Notes: generated from the sequence alone by a model not told the origin. A stretch of DNA of 32,849 bases from Sedimentisphaerales bacterium (GCA_016932835.1 JAFGCD010000074.1:1-32849), one strand, 5' to 3'. Positions 26,101-32,849 are shown, numbered from the stretch's first letter. Made by a program: numbers and translations.

Positions 26101-26652
26101 GCGAGCCAACTGCACATCAGGGTCGATGAACTTGCCCTCGATGAATCCGAGATATTCTCTCAGGACAAGGCCGACGTCGGCAAACTTCAGGCCGGCAAGA
26201 TTCGCCGAATCGCTCTTCTCCAATTGGCTCAGAAGCCGGTCTATATCGTCCGGGGTCTTGGCATACTCGTGCAGTTCGGCGATGGTCTCAGCCATGTGGC
26301 GAGCCAGGCCCGGACGCTCCGCCGCCGAACCGAAAAGCTTCAAGTCATCCTTGCGCCGGCGAAGGATTCTGTGGATGACCATCTGTCTGCCAATACGCGA
26401 TATCCCCGGACCGGCCATGTTCCTGCCGGAAAGCAGGAAGCCGAGGCGGTCGAACGACAAGACGCACAGCCTGCTGTACCCGGCGATCCGGTCGTCGCCC
26501 AGTATCGCCCGCTCGGCCTGGTAGGTGGCCTGCTCGGGAACGAGCAGTATCAGCGGCTGCTCGCCGGGCTCATTCAACGCATCAACAACAGCATTGACGC
26601 AATAGCTGGTCTTGCCCGTCCCGCTTCTGCCAAGAATAAACTGCACCGCCAT
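23200..26652 (-). CDS. addB: ATP-dependent nuclease subunit AddB
   Basis: AddB is the second subunit of AddAB, with an inactive-helicase-like fold and a second RecB-type nuclease. From ATG 26652 it is 1150 residues. It opens with the P-loop ILGRSGTGKTSYC, followed by LLVPEQATYQAE and LSFDRLGFLL, the typical AddB N-terminus. The C-terminal nuclease has FDYKRRAKSFGW and the four iron-sulfur cysteines: one in CPYQHF and three in CKWCKYKAVC. The GTG at 26700 would add 16 residues of non-conserved sequence, so I chose MAVQFIL. It is the first gene of the addB-ankyrin-addA block and carries no recognisable strong ribosome site. Confidence 0.95.
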   Translation of the reverse strand: MAVQFILGRSGTGKTSYCVNAVVDALNEPGEQPLILLVPEQATYQAERAILGDDRIAGYSRLCVLSFDRLGFLLSGRNMAGPGISRIGRQMVIHRILRRRKDDLKLFGSAAERPGLARHMAETIAELHEYAKTPDDIDRLLSQLEKSDSANLAGLKFADVGLVLREYLGFIEGKFIDPDVQLARACRAVADAPFVKGARMWVDGFAGFTMSELAILAELLKTAKDSTIALCLDAAGIKQANPDIDSIDLAGLFYPTERTYAGLIEMINQTKLELAEPVVLEKAVRFSACPQLAHIERSASEDAPAKIPAGENIRIVSAPNERSEVRFVAEQILRLVREKGYRYRDIAVIASDIELYRHYVEAYFTDYNLPFFLDKRRPLNEHPVIALICSALQAAIGGFSGSDVFAYLKSDLVPIDRFDVDMLENYCLAFGISGSDWLDDEQWRFAGTGDDSFNETRIGEIRRSVAGPLLQLRERLCPAGNSSEPIEACEFTRAVFDLLDTLKAAETMAGWIERAGREEGLATVGVHQQFYSRLVDVFDELVEVFAGVPMPAEDYAAIIGSAFSQLTLAFIPPRLDQVLVGSIERSRHPDLKAVFLIGATQRQFPVPVSSNGVLTDDDRQAAESADFPLAPTTAGSLAERRYLAYIAFTRPSECLCVSYPAVDEKGGGVPRSQFVAELEDRFEGLAAESITGRDGGLERVCSKSGLIELLCSQLGKDALDGEAGATTSLAGLLDSMRSDDEFADAAVSVDSALTYDNRAQLDEEIVTDLFGRQVSGSATRLSSFAACPYQHFARYVLALEERKEFKLEPLDLGNFYHRALDAVVKRIKAAGQSFAATSDERLLQILRDEIAQIVSGDSFLSNFVRHGPHNAFVIQNAGEILEECVLAVARMVRAGRFEPVLSEVAFGSIKDTCDTLGSFEVALPGGRVLSVKGKIDRLDTATSDGRDIAVVFDYKRRAKSFGWGGFYHGLDMQLPIYMLAVRHSTAGERIGEIAGAFFMPVETGAESANLKELPAASGKFRHKANGIFNGGYHDRLDSGDESGWSEFYNFCVSSKGGQYGNYGKSGALRPAHFEAVLEYARTKIVSLVGDILRGRIDIRPYRIGTGSPCKWCKYKAVCRFDWQINDYNPLESLTKTEVLERIGVEDGMGC

Positions 26653-26857
26653 AGAAACCGTCCGTGTTCTGCGATAGTCCTTATAGCCTCTTTCTACCAC
26701 ATTTGACGGTGGCTTTCAACTCGATATTGCACCGGCCGGCAAGGAGAATTGCCGGAGCATTCTGCTTGCCTTTTTGCCGCAAATAGCGGTAAATACTTCA
26801 CGTAGGGCCGCCGCTCAAAGATTCAGGCTCTGTCGGCAAAGTGAAAGAAACGCGATT

Positions 26858-26956
26858 ATGATTGCAGCAGTGTTTATCGGCATGAAGGAAGTCATGGTGA
26901 TCATGCTCGTCACCGCAATCATTGTCTCAATAGCTCTGCTGCGGCGAAGGCGTTAG
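26858..26956 (+). CDS. Possible 32-residue membrane peptide
   Basis: A short ORF from ATG 26858 encodes a single hydrophobic helix (VMVIMLVTAIIVSIALL) ending in RRRR, the layout of a small single-pass membrane peptide with a cytoplasmic C-terminus. Its stop lies in the loop of the hairpin at 26942-26971, which could be its terminator. Only a weak GAAAGAAA precedes the start. It could be longer (in-frame ATG at 26774) or be chance. Confidence 0.35.
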   Translation: MIAAVFIGMKEVMVIMLVTAIIVSIALLRRRR

Positions 26957-26971
26957 CCCCTCGCTTCGCCG
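26942..26971 (+). terminator. Hairpin overlapping the small ORF stop
   Basis: CGGCGAAG (26942-26949) pairs with CTTCGCCG (26964-26971), and two more pairs (CG/CG) form after a bulged G, giving a 10-bp stem and a 9-nt loop. No T-tract follows. Confidence 0.45.
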
Positions 26972-27288
26972 TATCATTAACGTCGCAGCAAAAGTATTCA
27001 GTTTCAGAGCCGCCGCATATTTGCTCGCCTCTCTGAAAACCGCCAATATCGCCGTAATCTCATCGATGCGCACCGAATTATTTCTTCCCTACACCCGATA
27101 ACAAGAACCGACTGTCCAATAAAAGGAAACCTGATGCCGCACCGAACGCACCGGCAGGCCGCGATGCGGAAATATGCCTGCACAAGCCCCATCCGAAGCA
27201 AAAATTGCTTCCCTGATGTCACTCAATTTGATATAATGATGACTGTGGAATCGATGTCTGTTCGGAAAACGTCAGGAGTGGGGTAACT
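26972..27288. other. Intergenic stretch upstream of the 93-residue gene
   Basis: No gene is supported. The only clear signal is an extended -10 promoter, TGATATAAT at 27229-27237, with no good -35. It would start transcription near 27244, about 45 nt before the next ATG. Confidence 0.5.
27229..27237 (+). promoter_or_regulatory. Extended -10 promoter of the 93-residue gene
   Basis: TG-A-TATAAT on the plus strand matches the extended -10 consensus perfectly, which can compensate for the missing -35. Confidence 0.5.
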
Positions 27289-27570
27289 ATGACCAAGAAA
27301 CACAAAGCCATCAGAATAGCAGAGCATGGTTTCTTGACGGACGAAAGAAACGAGCCAATTCTTTGCCCGGTCCGCGGCGCCAATTGCACTCTCAAGTGCG
27401 CCTGGTTCAGCGCGGACGACAGAATCCTCCGCTGCAAGGATACGATAATCGGCGCCTTGAGAGGCAAATCGATTAGGTCTTTCCGTCTCCATACAGGCCC
27501 CGACGTTTACAATGTCGATGAGTCTCTCCTGGAATACGAAGTACATAGCCACAAACACATGGGCAATTAG
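27289..27570 (+). CDS. 93-residue cysteine-containing protein of unknown function
   Basis: The product has no signal peptide or membrane segment. Its centre carries LCPVRGANCTLKCAWFSADD, a C-x6-C-x3-C cluster ending in CAWF, and a further Cys lies in LRCKD. The spacing suggests a small zinc- or redox-type site; I do not know a characterised family. AGGAG lies 11 nt before the ATG, and an extended -10 promoter lies further upstream, so expression is plausible. It converges on arfB with 27 nt between stops. Opposite-strand open frames here have no recognisable content. Confidence 0.65.
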   Translation: MTKKHKAIRIAEHGFLTDERNEPILCPVRGANCTLKCAWFSADDRILRCKDTIIGALRGKSIRSFRLHTGPDVYNVDESLLEYEVHSHKHMGN

Positions 27571-27597
27571 CCTTTAAGCCTATATGTTCGTGCCGGA

Positions 27598-28020
27598 CTA
27601 AATCTCGAAGTTCCTCTCGGACCTGAGCCGCTTCAACGCGCCCCGCCGTTTCTTCTCATCCAGTCGCTTCAAGTGTGCCGACCGCGGCATGCGCGTCTTC
27701 TTGCGTACGGGCGACGTTTTAATCGCCCCCTCAATCAATCGCCCCAGTCTCTGGAGGGCCTCGGCTCTATTGGCCTTCTGCGTGCGATGCTTCTGAGAGA
27801 CCACCCTTAATACGCCCTTTTTGTTCGCGCGCGTCGCCAGTCTTGAGAGTATCCGCCTTTTCTGCGTATCGGAAAGGGCCTGGCAACCGGCCACGTCGAA
27901 AAACAGCGTCACCCGCGTATTGAGCTTATTGACATTCTGCCCCCCGGGGCCGCCGCTGCGAGAGTACTTGAAGACGACATCCTCTTCGGCGATGTCTATA
28001 TTACCGGTAACAGGCGGCAT
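27598..28020 (-). CDS. arfB: Alternative ribosome-rescue factor ArfB
   Basis: ArfB is a codon-independent peptidyl-tRNA hydrolase that frees ribosomes stalled without a stop codon. The 140 residues equal the usual length. It has the release-factor catalytic loop SRSGGPGGQNVNKLNTRV (GGQ at residues 26-28), lacks the codon-recognition domain of RF1 and RF2, and ends in the basic tail (KKTRMPRSAHLKRLDEKKRR) that enters the mRNA channel. GGAGG lies about 7 nt before the ATG. It is 28 nt downstream of pheS on the same strand, so it probably belongs to the thrS-pheS transcription unit and occupies the place where pheT is usually found. Confidence 0.93.
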   Translation of the reverse strand: MPPVTGNIDIAEEDVVFKYSRSGGPGGQNVNKLNTRVTLFFDVAGCQALSDTQKRRILSRLATRANKKGVLRVVSQKHRTQKANRAEALQRLGRLIEGAIKTSPVRKKTRMPRSAHLKRLDEKKRRGALKRLRSERNFEI

Positions 28021-28048
28021 GCCACGGCCTCCACAGTGCGCCGGCGGC

Positions 28049-29041
28049 TTAAAACTGGCTCAGGAATCGCAGGTCGTTCTCGAACAGCAGGCGGATATCG
28101 GTAATGCCGTACTTTCTCATGGCAAGCCTCTCGATCCCGAAACCGAAGGCCCAGCCCGTGTACTTCTCGCTGTCTATCCCGACGGCATCGAAGACGTTCG
28201 GATCGACCATGCCGCAACCGCCCATCTCCACCCAGCTTTCCGAGCCGTCCTTGCCTTCGAGAAGCAAATCGACCTCTGCGCTGGGCTCGGTGAAGGGGAA
28301 GAAGCTCGGACGAAATCGCCACTTCGTCTGCGGGCCGAAAAAGGTATGAATGAACTGCTCGATGGTCGTTTTCATATCGACCATCGTAACGCCTTCATCG
28401 ACAACCAGCGCTTCAAGTTGATGAAACATATACATATGCGTCGCATCGACGGTATCGGGGCGATAGACCCGGCCCGGAGCGACAACCCTGATAGGCGGCC
28501 TGGTCTTCTCCATGACGCGAATCTGAATAGTCGATGTCTGCGACCGCAAAAGGGTGTTGTCGTCGATATAGAAATTGTCGATCGGGTCCCTGGCGGGGTG
28601 CTCCGGGCCGATATTCAGGGCGATGAAATTGTGCCACTCATCCTCGACTTCGGGCCCGTAAGCAACGCCGAAACCCATCCGCCCGAATATCTCAAGCAAT
28701 TCGTTCAGCGTTTGCGTGATAACGTGCGCTTTGCCCATTTCGACCGGGATACCGGGCAGCGTCACGTCGATGAGTTCTTTGGACTGCTCGGCCTTCGAGC
28801 TTGCCAGTGCGGCCTTGAGCTTCTCGAAGGCCTCTGTCACCTCGTTCTTTATCCTGTTTGCCAGTTGGCCCGCCCTGGGTTTGTCCTCCCGTGACAGCTT
28901 GCCGATACGACCCAGAAGCCGCGTGACCCGGCCTTTCCGCCCCAGGTACTTTATGCGAAAATCTTCCAGTTCTTTCAGGCTGGAGACCCTCTTCAGGTCG
29001 GTAAGAGCTTCTTTGCTGATTTGTTCAAATTCCTCGAGCAT
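28049..29041 (-). CDS. pheS: Phenylalanine--tRNA ligase alpha subunit
   Basis: PheS is the catalytic alpha subunit of the (alpha-beta)2 class II phenylalanyl-tRNA synthetase. At 330 residues it is standard length. An N-terminal coiled-coil tRNA-binding region (LGRKGRVTRLLGRIGKLSRE) precedes the catalytic core with FGVAYGPEVEDEWHNF, HPARD, LLRSQTSTIQIR, a motif 2 region around FRPSFFPFTEPSAEVD, and motif 3 GFGIERLAM. It lies 59 nt downstream of rplT. The beta subunit gene pheT, usually next, is not in the window. The ATG at 29041 has GAGG only 2-3 nt upstream, but no better start matches the family N-terminus. Confidence 0.97.
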   Translation of the reverse strand: MLEEFEQISKEALTDLKRVSSLKELEDFRIKYLGRKGRVTRLLGRIGKLSREDKPRAGQLANRIKNEVTEAFEKLKAALASSKAEQSKELIDVTLPGIPVEMGKAHVITQTLNELLEIFGRMGFGVAYGPEVEDEWHNFIALNIGPEHPARDPIDNFYIDDNTLLRSQTSTIQIRVMEKTRPPIRVVAPGRVYRPDTVDATHMYMFHQLEALVVDEGVTMVDMKTTIEQFIHTFFGPQTKWRFRPSFFPFTEPSAEVDLLLEGKDGSESWVEMGGCGMVDPNVFDAVGIDSEKYTGWAFGFGIERLAMRKYGITDIRLLFENDLRFLSQF

Positions 29042-29100
29042 ATCCTCACGAATCTCTTGCGTCCTTTTCGGCTGTCAAAACAAAACGCCGTGAGGGCTTC

Positions 29101-29460
29101 TTACGATTCAACGGCCGCCTTGACGGTCTCGACGATAACGTCAAAGCCGGCGGGGTCCGCAATGGCGATCTCGCTAAGCATTTTCCGGTTCAGCGCGATA
29201 CCGGCCTTCTTGCACCCGTTGATAAACTCGCTGTATCTTAAACCGCGCTGTCTGCAGGCGGCGTTCAGCCGGATAATCCAGAGGCCTCGGAAGTCGCGTT
29301 TCCGTCGCTTGCGGTCTCTTCTGGCATTGACGCCGGCACGAACGGCCGCTTCCTTGGCCAAACGGTACAGCCGCCCAGCAGAGCCGCGATGGCCCTTTAC
29401 TGCTTTGAGGATTCGTCTCTTTGACTGACGCCTTGCGGCGCCTTTTCGTACTCTTGGCAT
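29101..29460 (-). CDS. rplT: 50S ribosomal protein L20
   Basis: L20 binds 23S rRNA early in 50S assembly and in several bacteria represses its own operon. The 119-residue sequence is fully typical: MPRVRKGAARRQSKRRILK at the start, GHRGSAGRLYRLAKEA, and the conserved RDRKRRKRDFRGLWIIRLNA core (only the RKRDFRGLWI part is needed for recognition), then YSEFINGCKKAGIALNRK. AAGGA lies about 9 nt before the ATG. It follows rpmI after 121 nt and precedes pheS. Confidence 0.98.
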   Translation of the reverse strand: MPRVRKGAARRQSKRRILKAVKGHRGSAGRLYRLAKEAAVRAGVNARRDRKRRKRDFRGLWIIRLNAACRQRGLRYSEFINGCKKAGIALNRKMLSEIAIADPAGFDVIVETVKAAVES

Positions 29461-29581
29461 ATCAGCTTTCCTTTTGTGAGTCTGTGATTTACTCTCGCTT
29501 GCTGGCGGCAGCTGAAAGGGAGCCGAGAAGCAAGCTGAATCAATTGAAATTATTAGCTGCGTGTTTCCACGCCTAATATCA

Positions 29582-29776
29582 CTATTTGCCGAGCTTTACT
29601 TTGACAGTCTTCGCCTGGGCGCCTACAACCAGGCCCGAACCGGTTACTCTCCTCCGCCGTTTGGCGTTCTTGCCGCTCATCAAATGGCCCGCGCCGGCCC
29701 TCTTACGAACCACCTTGCCGCTGCCGGTCACCTTTACTCGCTTGCTCAAACCCTTGTGAGTTTTTTGCTTGCCCAT
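29582..29776 (-). CDS. rpmI: 50S ribosomal protein L35
   Basis: The 64-residue product starts MGKQKTHKGLSKRVKVTGSG and has the L35 signature (KVVRKRAGAGHLMSGK, then NAKRRRR). The ATG at 29776 matches the family N-terminus; the longer frame from 29809 would add 11 non-conserved residues. It lies between infC and rplT as in many bacteria. The 267-nt gap before it holds a terminator-like hairpin. Confidence 0.96.
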   Translation of the reverse strand: MGKQKTHKGLSKRVKVTGSGKVVRKRAGAGHLMSGKNAKRRRRVTGSGLVVGAQAKTVKVKLGK

Positions 29777-29853
29777 TATCGTCAACTCTTTCAATAAAAC
29801 CCGAAACACCGTAGTTTAGGGCTTTTCCGCCGGATGTCAAGACTGTAGTGCAA

Positions 29854-29876
29854 AAAAACTCCTCAAAAAAGAGGCA
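29854..29876 (-). terminator. Hairpin with T-tract between infC and rpmI
   Basis: Reading the minus strand, CCTC, a TTTTTT loop and GAGG form a 4-bp stem, followed within two bases by seven Ts. It lies 78 nt before rpmI inside a 267-nt gap. It may be a weak terminator or attenuator, possibly under L20 control as in other infC-rpmI-rplT operons. The short stem keeps this tentative. Confidence 0.45.
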
Positions 29877-30043
29877 AAATACGCTTACCAGCCCCCAAAA
29901 AGCCCGTCGCCATGACCTGGAACGCCCTCTTCCGCTACCCAACAGAGGCTTTGAAGAACATCCGCAGCAACTAAGAACAGCACTTCCCCTGTACCTACCC
30001 CGGCGCCTGTCGAGAAGGCCAAGGCAATGAACACGTCTCAGTT

Positions 30044-30559
30044 CTACTTCGGCACAACCAGCAGAGTTATGCGTCTTCCGGTCATTCTGGCTTGACGCTC
30101 GATTTTCGCTACATCCCCGAGTGATTGCGAGATCTCTTCGAGAACCTGGAAGCCGCGCTCCCTGTGAAGCATCTGCCGCCCGCGAAAGAACATGGTAAAC
30201 TGCACTTTGTGGCCTTTTTCAAGGAATCCACGGGCATGATGTACCTTAATGTCAAGGTCGTGCTTCTCGGTCTCCGGGCGGAGCCTGATCTCCTTGAGCG
30301 TCGCAGTATGGCGCACGTTTTTCTTGTGCGCCTCCCGCAGCTTGCGCTTCTGCTCATACAGCCACTTGCCGTAATCCATGATTCGGCAAACAGGGGGATC
30401 ACTCGCAGGCGCCACCTCGACCAGATCGAGACCTGCTTCCAAAGCTTTGTTCAACGCCTCGTAGCGCTCAACAACGCCCACTTGATTGTTCTCCTCATCG
30501 ATCAGGCGGACCTTTGTAGCCCTGATCCCTCCGTTTATCCTTAAGCCATGCTTACTTAT
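30044..30559 (-). CDS. infC: Translation initiation factor IF-3, ATA start
   Basis: IF-3 keeps 30S and 50S subunits apart and checks the start codon. The 171-residue product has the N-domain (RINGGIRATKVRLIDEENNQ, then GVVERYEALNKALEAGLDLVEV), the linker around DYGKWLYEQKRK and the C-domain with EIRLRPETEKHDL, FFRGRQMLHRERG and RMTGRRITLLVVPK. No ATG, GTG or TTG exists in frame between the upstream stop (TGA near 30596) and GTG 30481, which would delete the conserved RINGG segment. The best start is ATA at 30557-30559: AGGTGG lies 6 nt upstream and translation yields a complete N-terminus. Non-canonical AUU, AUC or AUA starts of infC are a known basis of IF-3 autoregulation. It sits between thrS and rpmI. 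Confidence 0.93.
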   Translation of the reverse strand: MSKHGLRINGGIRATKVRLIDEENNQVGVVERYEALNKALEAGLDLVEVAPASDPPVCRIMDYGKWLYEQKRKLREAHKKNVRHTATLKEIRLRPETEKHDLDIKVHHARGFLEKGHKVQFTMFFRGRQMLHRERGFQVLEEISQSLGDVAKIERQARMTGRRITLLVVPK

Positions 30560-30571
30560 CTTGTACCACCT
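30557..30571 (-). promoter_or_regulatory. infC ribosome site with ATA start codon
   Basis: AGGTGG (30566-30571) is a strong Shine-Dalgarno, with 6 nt to ATA (30557-30559). The combination of a strong site and a weak start codon is the known design for IF-3 feedback control. Confidence 0.75.
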
Positions 30572-30641
30572 TTCCTTTCTTAAATAAAGAGAACTTCAAT
30601 CTTCGCACGCCTACCGGCGTTTACAGCCTGTCTCACTTTCG

Positions 30642-30669
30642 ATTATAGTGATTTCCGGCAATAAGTCAG
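30642..30669 (-). promoter_or_regulatory. Internal promoter before infC
   Basis: A perfect TATAAT (30642-30647) with CTGACT (30664-30669, 4 of 6) at a 16-nt spacing on the minus strand. The -35 overlaps the thrS stop. The leader of about 75 nt contains a small hairpin (ACGCC-GGTA-GGCGT, 30610-30623). Confidence 0.55.
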
Positions 30670-32588
30670 TCACGAACTGCCAAGTCAATTTTTTTATCGG
30701 CGATTTTCTGTTTTGCCGCCGCAACAAACTCGTCGATTCCGATAGTAATATTGTCCTTACCCCCCCTGATTCTGACATTTACCGCGCCGGATTCGGCTTC
30801 TTTCGGACCAACTACCAGCATATAAGGCAGTTTATCCCCGTGCGCACGGGCAATCTTGGCCCCGATTTTCTCGTCGGAGCAGTCGCACTTGCAGCGCAGA
30901 TTCGCATTCTTGAGCTTCTCCTCGACCATTCCGGCATATTCGTTGGTCTTCTCGCTTATGGGCAGAATCCTCACTTGTTCAGGCGCCAGCCATAGCGGGA
31001 AGCTGCCGCCGTAATGCTCTATGAGAATGCCTATGAATCGCTCGAAAGAGCCGAGAACCGCCCTGTGAATCATGACAGGAGTCTTTTCGGTATTGTCTTT
31101 ATCGGTATAGACCAGGCCGAAACGCTCCGGCATGGAGAAATCAAGCTGGATTGTCCCGAGCTGCCACGACCTCTTCAGACAGTCGCGAATATGAAAATCG
31201 ATCTTAGGCCCATAGAAGGCGCCGTCGCCGGGGTTTATCTTGTAATCTATAGTCTTCTGCTTGAGGGCATCCTCCAGGGCCTTAGTGGCGGTTTCCCATA
31301 TCTCGTCGGAACCGATGTGCTTGTCGGGCTTGGTCGAGAGCTCTATATGGAAATCCTCGAAGCCAAAAGCCCTATACAACTCGAATGTAAGCTCGATAAC
31401 GCCTACTATCTCGGCTTCGATTTGGTCGGGCGTACAAAAGATATGGGCGTCGTCCTGGGTGAACTGCCGGACCCTGAACAAGCCGTGCATTACGCCGCTG
31501 GCCTCGTGCCGGTGCACCAGGCCAAGCTCGGCCACCCGCATCGGGAATTCCCGGTATGAATGTTTGCTGTTCTTGAAAACCAGGCATCCGCCGGGGCAGT
31601 TCATGGGCTTAATCGCATAGTTGGCTTCGTCGAAACTGGTGAAGTACATATTCTCTTTGTAATTGTCCCAGTGGCCGCTCTTGTGCCAAAGCTCCTCGTT
31701 TAGAATAATCGGGGTCTTAATCTCGCGGTATCCGTATTTGTCGTGCACGGCGCGCCAGAATTCCACTATGGAGTTCCAGATAACCATTCCATTAGGGTGC
31801 ATAAATGCGAAACCGGGACCGGCATCGCTGAAACTGAACAAGTCAAGCTGCTTTCCGAGAACACGGTGGTCGCGTTTCCTGGCCTCTTCAAGCCTGTGCA
31901 GATAGTCGTCGAGTTCCTTCTTGCCGGGCCAAGCCGTTCCATAAACGCGCTGCAGCATCTTCTCCGTCGGGTCGCCATGCCAGTAAGCCCCCGCCACGGA
32001 CATAATCTTGAAGCTGCCGATCTTTGCGGTACTGGGAACGTGGGGGCCGCGACATAGATCTTCGAAACCGTCGCCGTGCGAGTAGAAGCTAATCGAGTCG
32101 CCCTCGGCCCGGTTGATGTTGTCGGTTTTGTATCTGTCGCCGGCAAGCTTGGCCAGGGCCTCGCCGCGGGACATCTCCTTGCGAACGAAGGGCTGGTCGG
32201 ACTTTGCGATCTCTTGCATCTTCCGCTCTATACGCTCGAAATCATCCGGCCTGATGGGCTCGTCGAGATCGATATCGTAGTAGAATCCATCCTCCACAGC
32301 CGGGCCGTACACGAGCTTCGCTTCAGGCCATATCGAACATATGGCCTCGGCCATAACGTGCGCACAGCTATGGCGCATCACCTCGATGGCTTCGTCATCT
32401 CTGGATGTAATGATTTGGATGGATACCTGCCCACTAATACTAGTGGCCAAATCCACCAGTTCCCCATTGGCTTTCGCAACCAAGGCCGCCTTCGCCAGAC
32501 CCGGTCCAATCTGCTCGGCCAGTTGCATCACCGTGGAGCCGTCGGCGATTTTCACTTGGCTGCCGTCGGGCAATGTTACTTCTGCCAT
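30666..32588 (-). CDS. thrS: Threonine--tRNA ligase
   Basis: ThrRS charges tRNA-Thr and edits Ser-tRNA-Thr. The 640 residues hold the TGS domain (1-60), the editing domain with H73, H77, C179 and H183 (MRHSCAHVMA, DLCRGPHVP), the class II catalytic core and a C-terminal anticodon-binding domain. The zinc ligands are present: C331 in NCPGG, H382 in DDAHIF and H508 in MIHRAVLGS. In most ThrRS the first motif reads NCPGH; here the His after PG is Gly. No strong ribosome site precedes the ATG at 32588. The gene heads the thrS-infC-rpmI-rplT-pheS unit. E. coli-type operator structure is not evident. Confidence 0.97.
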   Translation of the reverse strand: MAEVTLPDGSQVKIADGSTVMQLAEQIGPGLAKAALVAKANGELVDLATSISGQVSIQIITSRDDEAIEVMRHSCAHVMAEAICSIWPEAKLVYGPAVEDGFYYDIDLDEPIRPDDFERIERKMQEIAKSDQPFVRKEMSRGEALAKLAGDRYKTDNINRAEGDSISFYSHGDGFEDLCRGPHVPSTAKIGSFKIMSVAGAYWHGDPTEKMLQRVYGTAWPGKKELDDYLHRLEEARKRDHRVLGKQLDLFSFSDAGPGFAFMHPNGMVIWNSIVEFWRAVHDKYGYREIKTPIILNEELWHKSGHWDNYKENMYFTSFDEANYAIKPMNCPGGCLVFKNSKHSYREFPMRVAELGLVHRHEASGVMHGLFRVRQFTQDDAHIFCTPDQIEAEIVGVIELTFELYRAFGFEDFHIELSTKPDKHIGSDEIWETATKALEDALKQKTIDYKINPGDGAFYGPKIDFHIRDCLKRSWQLGTIQLDFSMPERFGLVYTDKDNTEKTPVMIHRAVLGSFERFIGILIEHYGGSFPLWLAPEQVRILPISEKTNEYAGMVEEKLKNANLRCKCDCSDEKIGAKIARAHGDKLPYMLVVGPKEAESGAVNVRIRGGKDNITIGIDEFVAAAKQKIADKKIDLAVRD

Positions 32589-32626
32589 GTATCTGCCACT
32601 ATAGATATCCTTAGCATTCTGCCGCT

Positions 32627-32654
32627 ACTATACCAGCCGTGCCGGGGTTGTCAA
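32627..32654 (-). promoter_or_regulatory. Proximal thrS promoter
   Basis: A perfect -35 TTGACA (32649-32654), a 16-nt spacer and -10 TATAGT (32627-32632) on the minus strand. The leader would be about 32 nt. Confidence 0.65.
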
Positions 32655-32687
32655 GCAGCATCTCTGCTTACGCCCGATTAGCCATAA

Positions 32688-32742
32688 CCTGCCGGCCGAC
32701 ACCAGCTTACGCGACTCTAAGCCAACACGGCAGGCCTGTCAA
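32688..32742 (-). promoter_or_regulatory. Distal thrS promoter with inverted repeat
   Basis: A second TTGACA (32737-32742), a 17-nt spacer and TAGAGT (32714-32719). The 7-bp inverted arms CCTGCCG (32688-32694) and CGGCAGG (32728-32734) enclose its -10 and could be a repressor site or an RNA hairpin. The rest of the upstream region to the window end (32743-32849) holds no gene; I see only a T-rich stretch at 32800-32808. Confidence 0.4.
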
Positions 32743-32849
32743 TACTATAATGAACATAAATTTACACGCGATTACCCGTTTCTCCAGGGTTTGAGTTGGT
32801 TTTTTTCGATTCTGAGTAGGTGTAGTCGTGCGAATTCCTGCAAGCCGTC

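Noticed and set aside
26371..26380. TGTGGATGA, near match to a DnaA box
   Set aside because: Single copy inside addB coding sequence; chance occurrence is more likely.

Overview
This 32.8 kb window looks like chromosomal DNA from a moderately GC-rich bacterium, most likely a planctomycete (Phycisphaerae-like). I infer this from gene content, not from a marker phylogeny. The pointers are an ECF sigma factor with a long membrane-anchored tail, a giant secreted leucine-rich-repeat protein, a GLUG-repeat surface protein, a PmoA-family (DUF6807) protein, and several exported right-handed beta-helix proteins. I see no rRNA, tRNA, CRISPR array, transposase or phage gene.

Layout from left to right. 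(1) 1-678, minus strand: the N-terminal part of an exported GLUG-repeat protein running off the left edge, with a good promoter at 777-805. (2) 819-1485: a gene-free stretch with a 21-nt tandem repeat, a TTCGAA palindromic array and a long pyrimidine tract. (3) 1542-3236, plus: pdxJ and dapA. (4) 3351-9108, minus: a GT4-like glycosyltransferase, the ECF sigma factor, a possible 49-codon coupled ORF and the 998-residue LolA-like/LRR exported protein. (5) dnaA (minus) divergent from ftsY (plus). (6) 12079-14677, plus: a Tat-exported beta-helix protein overlapping a PmoA-family protein, ending at a hairpin that also faces the opposite strand. (7) 14725-18436, minus: a PPi-type phosphofructokinase, a second secreted beta-helix protein and two exported cysteine-rich small proteins. 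(8) 18550-26652, minus: addB, a membrane ankyrin-repeat protein and addA, tightly packed. (9) 26858-27570, plus: a possible tiny membrane peptide and a 93-residue cysteine-containing protein. (10) 27598-32588, minus: the classic translation cluster thrS, infC, rpmI, rplT, pheS, followed by arfB where pheT might have been expected.

How the genes work together. The right end is a housekeeping translation operon, with two candidate promoters before thrS and one before infC. infC has no ATG, GTG or TTG that would keep its conserved N-terminus, and appears to start at ATA behind a strong Shine-Dalgarno. AddA and AddB form the double-strand-break repair helicase-nuclease, and the ankyrin gene between them is the most striking foreign-looking insertion. 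The sigma factor and LRR protein may form a surface-sensing pair. The beta-helix and PmoA-family genes suggest use of plant- or algal-type polysaccharides. The two cysteine-rich proteins are the least explained genes in the window.
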